This document shows positions 22,424-33,558 of a stretch of DNA of 64,000 nucleotides, one piece after another. Within the stretch, counting starts at the first letter, position 1. Every line of letters begins with the position of its first letter. A model generated the notes under the pieces. The model ran no database searches. It was not told the DNA's origin and saw only the letters and a program-made list of their open reading frames with translations. The stretch is from positions 372,001 through 436,000 of the forward strand of contig JAGPNK010000006.1 of the NCBI GenBank assembly GCA_020746835.1. Reading direction: 5' to 3'. This DNA is from Stachybotrys elegans. Taxonomy: Eukaryota; Ascomycota; Sordariomycetes; Hypocreales; Stachybotryaceae. Position numbers and translations under genes: made by a program.

Positions 22424-23263
22424 GCTGCTCAAGGCATTTTTCCCTTTTTCAGTTACCCGTCATTTCCTTTGTTCTGTTTGACAGCATTGGCAACATTGCG
22501 GTTAAAGGGTTTTGGGCGTCCTTCAGGATATCCGTTTTCATTATATCCTATTTCCTTGTTTATTTTTCTCTTAGTCCATATCATGCACCCCAGACATTGG
22601 GTGATGATGGAAAATGTAATGCTTGGATCATGACGCAATGAGAAGCATCAGAGGCTCGTGTTGCGGAAGAAATAGCAATGCGATAGCAGAGCTGGAACTT
22701 GGTTTCCTCGATCAATAGAATGAATATCTGGTTAAACAAACTATTGCTTGCCTGATGAATTGTGATATAATCAGTAACCATGTTTGTCTTTTTGCATCTC
22801 CTAACATACATATGGTGGTACCCTGTACCAAAAAAATAAATAAAAAATAAACAGCATCAATCTGATTTACATGTGGGTCTCCCGTTAGCGCGGGGTACTC
22901 TTAGCGATAGATGGCTGCGTTTTTGCACTGTATGCGATAACGGGACGATGTACCTCTTTAGGCACCAGGGACCCGTTGCTGGGGAATTAACAGGGAAAGC
23001 CCGCCAAACATTTCACCGTAAACACCAACCGTGCAGTAATGCACACACATGCAAACACCGACAACTCTCGAGATCGCCGAAAACCAGGCTCAATATTTGC
23101 ATTTATACCCCCCAACAATCTTTCTTCTAGGAAAGAACCCATCTTCCGGACTGCTGGCAGCCAGAATCGACAAGCCGCCACTGCAGACGTCATCCACCAG
23201 ACCGACACAAGTCACAAAACACGAAGCAGAAGAAGACAACCCCTCGGCCAGGCCACTGCCACC
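22424..23263. other. Intergenic: PEPCK 3' UTR and SNF2 gene leader
   Basis: AT-richer DNA with an A-rich patch near 22830-22850 (AAAAAAATAAATAAAAAATAA), likely PEPCK 3' UTR. An open frame from 23039 runs into the SNF2 gene, but the start at 23264 has a much better context. Confidence 0.5.
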
Positions 23264-25603
23264 ATGGTCAACGAACGGGCGCCCCCCAAGGCGCCTGCAC
23301 AGGCGGGCAGCCAGGCCAATGAGAGTATGAGCCGTGAAAAGTCACCCGATAGCGACTCGGACATCACGCAGCTTGTCAGCGGCTGGTCGATGCTGAAGAA
23401 GGGCGTCAGAGACACGCTGCCCGACCCTCGCAACGGCTCTGTTGCTGCCACAGACCGCCCTACGTTTGGGCATCCGACAAAGATGATGTCGTCTCGTAAG
23501 CAGAAGGCGGGCATCTTCATCAAGCAGCGGACTCATCCCGAGTTTCATCTCGACAACAAGGTCACCGGGCCTCGGCCGCCTACGTATACTGATCGGAAGC
23601 CACCGCCCATGCCCATGTACAGCTCGATGCCCTCAACGTCCTCGGTCGCTTCGGTTGCGTCGGCCTCACGCTATGGAGACGAGATATTTTACACGGATCC
23701 CACCAAGGCCAATGCCGACCTCAAGGCTCTGCTGGAGGGTGGTATGGATGAGGAGGAGGGGGACGAAGAGGGCGCCACCGACGGAGCCAAGGCCGACGAC
23801 AAGGATGGCAAAGCTGAAAAGCCCAAGGGCGCTATCGATCATACAGACGGCAGTGTAGACGGCCTCAAGGTCAAGCTGCTGCCACACCAGGTAGAGGGTG
23901 TCGAGTGGATGCGGGGTCGCGAGTTGGGGCCCGTGAAACGTGGCAAGGTGCCCAAGGGAGGTCTTCTCGCAGACGATATGGGTTTGGGAAAGACATTGCA
24001 GACTGTTTCTCTCATCTTGACCAATCAGAAGCCACAAAAGGACACCCCAGGGTGGAAGAAGCACATGGAGCGAATCGAGAAGACGACGCTCGTTGTGGCA
24101 CCGCTGGCCCTAATTCGACAATGGGAGTTTGAGATCAAAGACAAGGTCGAGAGGGAACACGGCCTCAAGGTCTTGGTCCATCACGGCCCCCAACGCACCA
24201 AGAGTTTCAAGGAATTAGCAATGTACGACGTTGTCATCACAACTTACCAGATTCTCGTTTCAGAGCACGGCTCTTCTTCCGACAAGGATGACGGGCTCAA
24301 GGTTGGTTGCTTCGGTCTGCACTGGTGGCGTGTTGTCCTCGACGAGGCACATACCATCAAGAACCGCAATGCCAAGGGTACCAAGGCGTGCTATGCACTC
24401 CGCTCTGAGTACCGTTGGTGTCTCTCTGGAACACCCATGCAGAACAGCCTCGACGAGCTGCAGTCGCTTGTCAAGTTCCTTCGTATCAGCCCCTACGATG
24501 ACCTCAGGGAGTGGAAGGAGCAGATCGACAAGCCGCTCAAGAATGGCAAGGGGCATGTTGCTATCCGCAGGCTTCACAGTCTGCTACGATGTTTCATGAA
24601 GCGCCGCACCAAGGATATTCTCAAGGAGGCCGGAGCGCTGAATCCTGGTGGAAAGCCTAATGCCGAGGGCGAGGGCTCTACTACGGGGCTTCGGGTCACG
24701 GAGCGCAAGGTCGTCACTGTGGCTACAGAGCTGACTGCAGCGGAGAGGAGGTTCTACGACAGACTGGAAGAGCGTGCTGACAAGCGGATGGAGCACATGA
24801 TGCGGAACAAGATGGTCTACTCAAGCGCCTTTACGCTACTTCTTCGACTTCGACAAGTCTGCAACCACCCGAAGTTGGTTGAAGGCAAGCTGGAGAAGGA
24901 CGGCGATGCCCTATCTACCGACTCCGGTCAGCGAACCCAAGTTACAGATATGGACGCTATTGCCGACTTGTTTGGTGGCATGGGTCTGAATTCCAAGTCA
25001 TGTGGAATCTGTGGTCGAGAGTTGACCAAGGAAGACACTGAGCGTGGGGATGACAGCTGCGCTGACTGTGCTGCCGATATGGACTACTTTAATAGCAACG
25101 GAGAGCCAAAGGCCGAGAAGCCGTCGAAGAAGAAGAAGAAGACCAAGGTGAAGAAGGTTGAGCACAAGGTCAAGGCAGAGGTAAAGCCCATTGCCCGGCG
25201 CCCAAGGAACCGCAACGCTATCATTGACAGCGATGACGAGGAAGAGGTAGAAGGTAGTTGGCTGGTACCGGAGGAGGAGCGTGGTGCTACACGACTCGGC
25301 AAAGCTGGCGGAGAAGAGGACGAGAATGCCGAGGGCGGTGGTGATTGGATCGGCAGCGACGATTCTTCTGACGAAGATGAGGGAGATGACAAGGGCAAGA
25401 GCAACTTGAGTAGCTTTGTCGTTGATGACGAAGTTGCCAAGAAAGAACCTGGCTACAAATCGGCGGACGAGGCCTCCGATGACGATGCTGACTCTTTGCT
25501 TTCTATTTCCGCTTTGACGAAGCAGATGGCGGCGCAGACACTTGACGACAAGAAGGGCAATGATGATGATACCGAGCAGCCTTTGGACTCGGAAGACGAC
25601 GAC

Positions 25604-25635
<32 letters not shown>

Positions 25636-26534
25636 GGAGGAGGAGGAGGAGGAGGAGGAGGAGGATAGTGACTCAGAATCAGACGATGACTCCGAAGCTG
25701 ATAGCGAATCGGAGAGCGAGACCTCAGACTCGGGCGTGGATGAGTCTCAGCTATCCTTCTCCAGACTCTCCAGCAAAGGCGGATCATCACGCCTGATGGC
25801 GTCGTCAAAGATACGAGAACTCATGAAAATCCTGCACGCCGAGGCGCACGAGCACAAGTTCATCGTCTTCTCGCAGTTCACGTCGATGCTGGACCTTGTG
25901 GAGCCCTTCTGCCGCAAGGAAGGCTTCCGCTACACGCGGTACGATGGCAGCATGCGCAACGACGAACGCGAGGAGAGCTTGCGTCGTCTCCGCGAGGACA
26001 AGAAGACGCGCGTGCTCTTGTGCAGTCTAAAGTGTGGTAGTTTGGGTCTAAACCTGACGGCGGCGACGCGTGTCGTCATTATTGAGCCGTTCTGGAATCC
26101 GGTAAGCATACCTCACTTGTTCTACTCTTCTTTGCCTGCTCGATAGATACTAACATTGGCCGCAGTTCGTCGAGGAGCAAGCCATCGACCGCGTCCACCG
26201 CCTCACGCAGACGGTCGACGTCATCGTCTACAAGCTCACCGTGGCCAAGACGGTCGAGGAGCGCATCATCGCCCTTCAGGATAAGAAGCGTCTGCTGGCC
26301 GAGCAGACCATCGAGGGCGGCGCCCGCAAGGCCGCCCTCAAGCTCGGCATAAACGAGATCATCGACCTCTTCAAGCCGGGCTACGGCGGCGACCTCACCG
26401 CTGCCGAGGAGGAGGAGCGCCTACAGCAGCGCCAGCAGGCCGCTGGCGGTCGCAGCCGCGACGACCCCCGCCGCGAGAAGAACAGGCCCATGCTGCAGAA
26501 GGAGGAGAGTTCCCTGTACGGTCGTCGCTGGTAG
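23264..26534 (+). CDS. SNF2-family ATPase/helicase, Rad5/Rad16/ULS1-like
   Basis: DNA-dependent ATPase of the SNF2 superfamily. Exons are 23264-26101 and 26166-26534 (1068 residues). I chose 23264 because it sits in CCACCATGG; an in-frame ATG at 23039 would add 75 low-complexity residues. Motif I is LADDMGLGKT (~237), motif II DEAH (~360), motif III LSGTPMQNSLDEL. The helicase C lobe starts near residue 865 (KFIVFSQFTSMLD) and ends with DRVHRLTQTVDVIVYKLT after the intron. Between the lobes is a large insert: a partial zinc/RING-like element CGICGRELTKEDTE...SCADC (~579-607) with only about four cysteines, then a Lys-rich patch and a very acidic stretch with a (GAG)n-encoded Glu run (25610-25662). 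The split lobes resemble Rad5/Rad16-type enzymes. Its exact orthologue and substrate are unknown. Confidence 0.9.
25610..25662 (+). repeat. GAG trinucleotide repeat encoding poly-Glu
   Basis: Seventeen or so near-perfect GAG codons within the SNF2 gene, flanked by further Asp/Glu/Ser-rich coding sequence. Pure codon repetition makes it a likely length-variable microsatellite. Confidence 0.9.
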
Positions 26535-27049
26535 TGGACGAATCGATTACTAGAGATGTTGAGGTTTTGATGATATGAGGGCTTAAATATAGGCCCTCTT
26601 CTCATGAGATAAGATGAACAGCGATGAAGAAAGAAAGTCGGCACGGTTGGCGTTTACGGCTTGTACTTAAGGGAATGGGTCATGGCGGATGGATACTGTG
26701 TTGCCTCTGCAGGTTCAGTTGGAATGAGGATAGATGAATGACTGCTGCACATAGCAATGCATTAGGGGGTGTATTACCCGCTGGATCTCGACTACCATGC
26801 ATCTATGAAAGAAATGGCATGACTTGTTTTCAACAGCATGGGCCAAGAACCAGGCAGCCAGATGTAGGGGATATCAATGGTCATGACGAACAGCAGAGAA
26901 GTATAAACATTACAATAAGGGATTCATGGCTAATCATCGTAGATACATGACGTAGATTTGCAAAAACCACCCAAGCCTACGACGCCCTGATCATAAAGAA
27001 AGAAACAGTGGTCCGGGAATACAAACAGCAATACACTTCCTCTTATTGA
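26535..27049. other. Convergent 3' regions between the SNF2 gene and HSE1
   Basis: No coding signal; 3' UTRs of converging genes. Confidence 0.5.
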
Positions 27050-29321
27050 CTAGTAGACGTTGCTGGAGCGGTAATAGTCGCTAGGCGCCGGAGCGCTGGG
27101 CCCGTCGATGTCCGAGGGCGGCACGTAGGGCTTGTACTGAGGCTGGTTGCCGTGGGACTGGCTGGGCAGATTCTGCCTCGCGTCGTACGACGGCCCGGCA
27201 GGGTTGAATGGAGCAGGAGCCACTGAATCCTGGGGCGAATGGGGCCGCTGATCGCCTGGGATGTGAGGGGGAGCGTGGCTTGGAGGCTTGTAGCTCTGGT
27301 AGGGTTGGTGGGTGTAGGGGCCGGGCGGAGGTGCATTAGGGTGGTCGCCGTCATCTACCGAGTAGACCGAGGCGGAGTAGTCGCCTCCAGAGGGGTTGTG
27401 CGGCGCAATGGGTGAGTCGTAGACTGACGTGGCGAGCTCCTGCGCGCCATATGTGCTCTGAGGGCGCTGTTGGCCAGGTGGTCCTTGTGAATAAGGTTCG
27501 GGGTTCGGAGCCGAGGCCTGGGAGTAGGGCTGGTAGCTCTGGGCAGGAGGAGATGTGTTTATAGGAGCGGGCTGCTTGCCGACTGGCGGAATCCCGGGTG
27601 TTTGGTCCCGCGGAGGAAATTGCTGGGGGGCGGGAGCCTGGTTATGCATGACTTCACTTCCAGCTACGTAGAAAGGTGCTGGAGATGGCTGGCCAGGGTT
27701 GGCAAAGTTAGGGGGAGGGGAGGATGCTTGGAAGGGTGGTCGGTCTGGAATCGCATTAGGCTCAACCATCCAATCATGAGGGTTGGTGACGCTTTCTTAC
27801 CTGCTTGGGGGCCAGGGGTATAGTATCTCTGATGCCCATCTTGCGGCTGTGGAGGGCCCTGGGGTGGATAGACAGCACCAGCAGGCGCATAACCCTGGCC
27901 CGGAGGACCAGGGCGCATGGCGTACTGGTGATAGGTGTGCTGTGGTGGATGAGACATGGACGATTCCAATAGTGCTTCGTAGTCACGTCGAGCCTTGATG
28001 AACTTTTCGTTCAATTGTGTGAAATCGTCTGTAGACTTGTCAGTATGCTTGACTGGTAGCTGTAAGGTTCTCTGGGCATACCCTTCTTCTGAGAGTACTT
28101 TTCGATCAGCTTGATCAGCTTGGGCCGGATAGCCAGAGTCTGGTGGTATAACTTCTGCATCATGAGTTAGCAATAAAAAACACGCTTCTTATATACTGCG
28201 TCAGACGCACCGAAATCTCCTCGTTGTCTTCCTCGCGGGGTGCCGTATTCGATGCGCTCAACAAAGTCAGGAGCTTCTCGACGTTCTTAATCTCTGCAAA
28301 CACCTCCGCCTCCATCTGTGCCTCGCGCTGCATCTCTTCAGGCGTCGGATCCGTCAGCTTCTCAACGTAGTTGAGCGGGAAGATGCCCGTCTTTCCCTTG
28401 AGGGATCCCCGCCACCAGTCCTTGTAGACGCTCTCCAGCACCGCAATTACATCGCCCTTCTTGAACTCGAGCTCTTCGGCCTCGGTAGAGTTGAAGTCGT
28501 ACAGTGCACGCACGCGGCTTACGGTGGCTGCCGTGGTACCGGCGGGGACAACAGGGGCAGGCGAGGCTGCAGGCTGCTGCTGCTGCTGACCGCTGGCTCC
28601 AGCCTGGGCGGCGGCGACTGGGGTGGCCTTCTTGCGCTCCTCCTCCTGCAGACTCAGCTTGAGCGCCATCTGTAGCTCGTCCTCCTCCTTCTGGCGGTCA
28701 GACTGAGTGAGGCCCTGCTTCTGGGGCGCGCTTGGGGGGTGCAGGGTCGGGTTGCTCTGCTTGAGGCGGTAGTAGGCATCGTACATAATACCGAGGTCAG
28801 CGTCCTTGCTAAACATGTCGCTCCAGTCCTTCATCTTCTCAAGGATCTTGCCCTTGACCTGGTTGTGGGTATTGCGATCGTTGGCCAGCTTGAGGAGGGC
28901 GTCGGTGAAGGCGCGGCTGGAGACTTCGCGGTGGACGTTCTTGCCGCAGTTCTGACACAGGGCGTGGGCCAGCTGGAGGGAGGAAGACAAGTCAGCCAAA
29001 GATCAAATACAGAAAAGCATGACGGGATATATGCGCGAACTGACCTCCAGGGTGTAGAGCTGGACATTTGCATTGCGGTGAGCGAGCCGCTTAATCATGC
29101 TCTGGACCACCTCTTTGGGGCCATTCTGATCGCTTGAGACCTTGTCGCAGACCTCGATGATGGCGCCCCAGTCCTCGGAAGTGAGGTTCTCGTCAGTCGC
29201 CTTGGCTGTCGCGGGCAGCACATGTCAGCAAGCACACTCGGGTAAGAGAGGGAGCGAGAGAGGGGCAAAGCGACTCACCGACGGCCTCATCGTAGGGCCC
29301 AGCCGCGGCAGCTCGAAACAT
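27050..29321 (-). CDS. HSE1: HSE1, ESCRT-0 subunit (STAM homologue)
   Basis: Partner of Vps27 in ESCRT-0, sorting ubiquitinated membrane proteins at endosomes. Minus exons are 29321-29279, 29205-29045, 28972-28211, 28154-28082, 28028-27801 and 27726-27050 (647 residues); every junction keeps frame. The domain order is classical: VHS domain in residues 1-150 (start MFRAAAAGPYDEAVAKATDE), a ubiquitin-interacting motif at ~163-180 (EEDELQMALKLSLQEEE), an SH3 domain at ~219-275 (RVRALYDFNSTEAEELEFKK, then WWRGSL and GIFPLNYVE), a coiled GAT-like region (YHQTLAIRPKLIKLIEKYSQ), and a long Pro/Gln/Tyr/Gly-rich tail. A poly-Gln patch lies between UIM and SH3. Full length and intact. Confidence 0.96.
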
Positions 29322-30605
29322 GGCGGAAAGTCTGAGTGGCGTATAATAGCGGTCGAGAACCGTCTGTCTGTGCCGCTCAAAGGGTGAAAGGTTGGAGAAG
29401 GAAGGTCGTGCGCTCTCGAAACAGTAGGTAGGTTATCCGTGGGTGTACGGGAATTGGAGGCTTTTGTTCACTCGCTGCGCCTGCCTGCGGGGAAACGGAC
29501 GCGACGACGGGGTTCAAGCAGCCAAGACAAGGATCGCACGAGAAAAAGTCGATGCCTCAGATGCGGTAACGAAGGGGAGTCATGGAAAAGTTGAAGGTTA
29601 AACTGCAGCCTGGACGGTTGGGCAGGCGAGATAGTAGGCAATAGTGGTTGCAGTAATTAACCACTACGTATGACCAGTAGTAGGTGGTAGGCTGAAGTGG
29701 AGGGAGGAGCTTCTGGGTCCCCACCATGATGAGGACGAGCCGAACAAGCTGCGAATCAGGCGGATTCTAGAGGCTACCGTCGCCCATTACGTACCTCATT
29801 AGCCACACTGTTCGTCATCCCGATTTGTGGTTAGTGGGGCTGAGCAGCAGTAGCCACATGACCCCTGTCGTCCAATCCAAAGCAGCGGAATTGGCTGCAC
29901 TTTACCTTTACCTCGTCGCTACGATACGAGTGTTAAATGGGAACAGGTAGATAATTCCAACTCGTAGAAGCAATCTCATTCTATCATGGGGAAAGATACT
30001 GCCAATCATTACATGGTATATACACGCGATGTCCGACTCGCTCATGCCATGCCGTACCATACCATGCCATTCCATTCCGTATCCTGGTACCGCCGCACCT
30101 CCTCGCCGTCCTTCCGGCCTCTGCTGTACACATAATCCCAATGCAAAGAAGAAGAAAAGTCAATCAGAAACAGAAAAATCCTGAGTGGAGAAAGTTCGGC
30201 CGCGAGCCTCAGCAATGTGTCTGTGCCGTGCCATGCCGTCATGCCTCCAGAAAGAAGAAAAGTAAAATAAAATATGTCAAACTCCGTAGTCCAATCTGTG
30301 CCGCTTCTCACCGAGCTCTCTTGGCTCCTGGCTCCTGGCCCCGGGGCCGCCTTCCCGGAGATGCGAATACAACCTCAGCGCCGAAAGCATGTCGAAGCAA
30401 AACCAGGCCCAGAGCTGTGTTGCCATGCCATACCACAAAGGGGTGAAACCATCAGGGTCTCCCCCCGGCCGTGTCACCAGGCGTCAAGTCGTGAAGCACC
30501 CCGCTTAATCAAGTAAATCAGAAACCCATGGGTTCTGCCAGCGGATGCCGCGCTTCTTCCCAGATTATGAGCCTCTTTCTTCTCATCGCAAGTCCTCTTG
30601 GTGAT
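29322..30605. other. Intergenic: HSE1 promoter and ATG13 3' region
   Basis: No supported gene in 1.28 kb. It contains short CCAT/CATGCC word repeats near 30040-30080. Open frames of 70-100 codons on both strands have no domain. Confidence 0.5.
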
Positions 30606-33558
30606 TTACCAATCTCTCCTGATGCTGGAATTGGTGCCAGCACCCAGCCTCTCTGCGCTGTTGGTGTGCGCACCTCCACGTCCTTCTTCGAGACTCCGCC
30701 TACTTTGGGGGTCCATCTCGGATAAGTCGAAAACAAGGGGCTCTTCGTTGACAGACTCGTCGTCTCCTCGCACTGGCCTGGTCATAGACCCGGCAAAGCT
30801 GCCACGCGAGGACGTCTGCGGTGGCGTGTTTCGTCGCCCAGCAGCCGCCATGCCCATATATCTCTTTCGGCCAAAAGGCGAGCTTTGCTGTCCAGGGGAG
30901 ATGAGACCCTCTGGGGGGTTTGCGTCCGAGGAGCCGCGGTGCCTTGTCTGGGGCACTTCGGGGCCAGACATGACACTTGCTGGTCTGCGGCTATCATTGG
31001 ACCTCTCCCGCACACGCGCATCCTCCTCTCGTTCCAACTGTCGGCCCAGAAGGATACTCATTGTCGGCGGCTCCCGATCGTCGTCGGCGCCCAGACTTAT
31101 GCTCCGGTGTGGTGCGAAGGACATGCCCGTCTCATCATCCTCGCCTAATGGACGGCTTTGCTGGGCCACGGAGCTAGACCGGCGCTGCTGGTAAGACCCA
31201 AGACGTGGCGACAGGGGGATATCAATGGCGGTTGTGCCTTCTTGGGTGATTGTGCTCTCTCGGTTGGGTCCTGGGGCAGAGACACCTTGTGGGATGCGTC
31301 CGTGCCGAGCAGCGACTCTGGTTGACTGGGCAGCGGAGTAGTCGATGCTCGAGTTCTCGCTCAGACGTGAAGGGATCGCAGGAGTGTGCGGCGTGTGAGG
31401 CGAGAGCGGCTTCCCGGGCGAGGATGACGCAGAGAGGGAAGCCGGCGCGACCATGCCCGGCACACTCGTCAGTTGTCTGCTAGAAGAGCTAGAAGATCGG
31501 TGCATCTGTACAGAGGAGGTCATCGAGTCCGTCAGGGCGTTATTTGACTCCTTCATGTTATGAAACCTAGACAATTGCGCAACGGTCCGGTTGGTTGCCG
31601 ACTCGCCCCGTTTTGGTGCATCGAAACTTTTCAGAGTCCTCTTGCTGTCGATTGCTTTCAAGAAATCCTCAATTGTGTTTTCGCCCTCATCCACTCCGAC
31701 AGAGCCGGAACTGACACCTTCGGCCTCGGCAAGCAGCCCTGATCCCGGTTGCGCTACGGATGATGAGAGGCTTTGCCTGCCACTGCTGCCTTGTTCATCG
31801 TCTGGCTTGCTCACAGCACTGGCTCCGCCAAACGAGTGCCTGCCACGGCGATGGGTGAAGCTGCTGCTATACCGACTGGTAGAGGTAGGGCGGGGTGAGC
31901 TGGGTGTCGGGGGCTCGTTGTTGGCAGCAGGTGGTCCTCCTCGAAGGGAGGCAGGCATACCCGCGGTCAGTGAAGTGCGATTCCGGGGCTGAGAAAGGGA
32001 GGGAATGCCACTGGGCCGGGTCAGAGAGTGGGGGGAAGCTGGCGCATCGGTATCGTTTGAGCGAGGGATGGGTGATCCGGATAGAGACCCAGCCTTGAAG
32101 GGCTGGAATGAGATGGAGGGACGTCTTCCCGTGCCGTCACCCGTCCTCAGCTGAGGTCGGTTGGCCAGGGCGCGTACGGATATCGGCAAGGAGTGAGGGG
32201 GATCTATCTCGGGCTGTGCTGGCAACGACGAAGGAGGAGAGCTGGTATCCGACCCAGGCGGTCGAACGGCCTTGAGCGCCGAGATGGGGCTTGTTCCCAT
32301 GGGTCCATCGCCGTGGAAAGTGGACAAACTTCCATACGTCTGATGGAGATCTTCGAGACCTTGCTTCGGGCGACGATCACGCAGGGAGCCAACTCCGACG
32401 CTGTGCTCGCGCTGCCTGTCGGATCGCTGAGGTAGGGACGGCTTAAAGAAGTTCTCGTCCACGCCCATGAAGCGGGAGCTCAGGAGCGCTTCCGAGTCGT
32501 CTACGCGGAAATTGCAGTCGTTTCGGTAGGTTACGGAGGTGCTCATTCGTCCAACGGGGACCTCGAGGTCGCCAAACATGTACTCAGTGACGGGGTCTCG
32601 CCTGCCATCGATGGATTGTCTCAGCAAATCGGGACCGTCTCGCTTTGTCTCAGCGAAGAGGACCCGGCATCTAGGGATAAGGGATGGATGTGACGTCTTG
32701 GCCAATCTCTGACTGGCAAATCGCCAGGCGGGGATAAGCCTGGTTGTGATGAAGAGAGACCTGAAGAAGACGATGGCTTTCTTGTAGACGGTGGGCAGGA
32801 TAGGGCCAAAGTCGTCGGCAGGCAGGTTGGCCCTTGGTTTCAACTCAACTTTCCATCTCTCCAGCAGGACTTGAGTATTCTTACTAGACGAGCCCGCGGA
32901 TGAACCTCCGTCTGATGATGCAGATGAGTTGAGCTGGTCCAGGACGTCCCAGCGCTTCCCGTCTTCGTCCAGGATGACGAGGCTCTGGCTGTCCTTGAGG
33001 TCGGCCGTGTCCAGATAGACCTCAATGACCAGGGGGGGAGGCCGGTTGTCGAAGCTTCCACAGTTTTTCCACATCTTAAGCTCGTCGCGGAAATCTTCGA
33101 TTTCATCAGTCTCAATTTGATACTGTTCATCCGTTAGATATGGCCTGCTAGAGCGGGACGCGGCAAAGTTTCATACCCATTTATTCAGCTTTCTGGAGCC
33201 GTTCGCAGTGCGAACGGGCCTAACCTTGATGCGAGAATCCAAAATGAGAGTGGCAGCCTTGATGTAGAAGTTCTTTGTCCTGGTCAGCCATGTTGCGCAT
33301 TGCATGCAGCGCCGGGGCCGTATGGGAGCATACCTGTATTATCTGATCGAGCTTCTTGATGGATTCGGCGGGGATACCGATAGGAGGGGGGAACTCGGTG
33401 GCGGGAGAACCGAGGCCATCTCTGGCAGAGGCGATTGACCCAGCGCGCTGGCGTGATGTGAATGCTGCTTCTCTTTGGCTATTGGATCGAGCGTGGTTGG
33501 TCTGGGCCGCCGGGGCAGGCGATGCCACACGGGGCGGGACTCGAGGATGTTGGTGCAT
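30606..33558 (-). CDS. ATG13: ATG13, regulatory subunit of the Atg1 autophagy-initiation complex
   Basis: Scaffold of the Atg1 kinase complex, controlled by TOR phosphorylation. Minus exons are 33558-33334, 33272-33225 (48 nt) and 33122-30606 (929 residues). The HORMA domain spans about residues 70-310: SIKKLDQIIQ|NFYIKAATLILDSRIK|YQIETDEIEDFRDELKMWKN, then PPLVIEVYLDT, FGPILPTVYKKAIVFFRSLF and LIPAWRFASQRLA. The rest is long, disordered and rich in Ser/Pro/Arg, where fungal Atg13 carries its TOR sites and Atg1/Atg17 contacts; a short conserved-looking acidic helix (VDEGENTIEDFLKAIDSKRTLKSF) sits in it. A 74-residue Arg/Pro/Ser extension precedes the HORMA domain. Full length and intact. Confidence 0.95.

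Noticed and set aside
21530..22432. 300-codon minus-strand open frame under PEPCK
   Set aside because: Antisense shadow of a highly biased coding exon; no domain and no splice or start context.
23039..23263. Upstream in-frame ATG that would extend the SNF2 protein by 75 residues
   Set aside because: The extension is low-complexity and the ATG context is poor, whereas 23264 sits in CCACCATGG.
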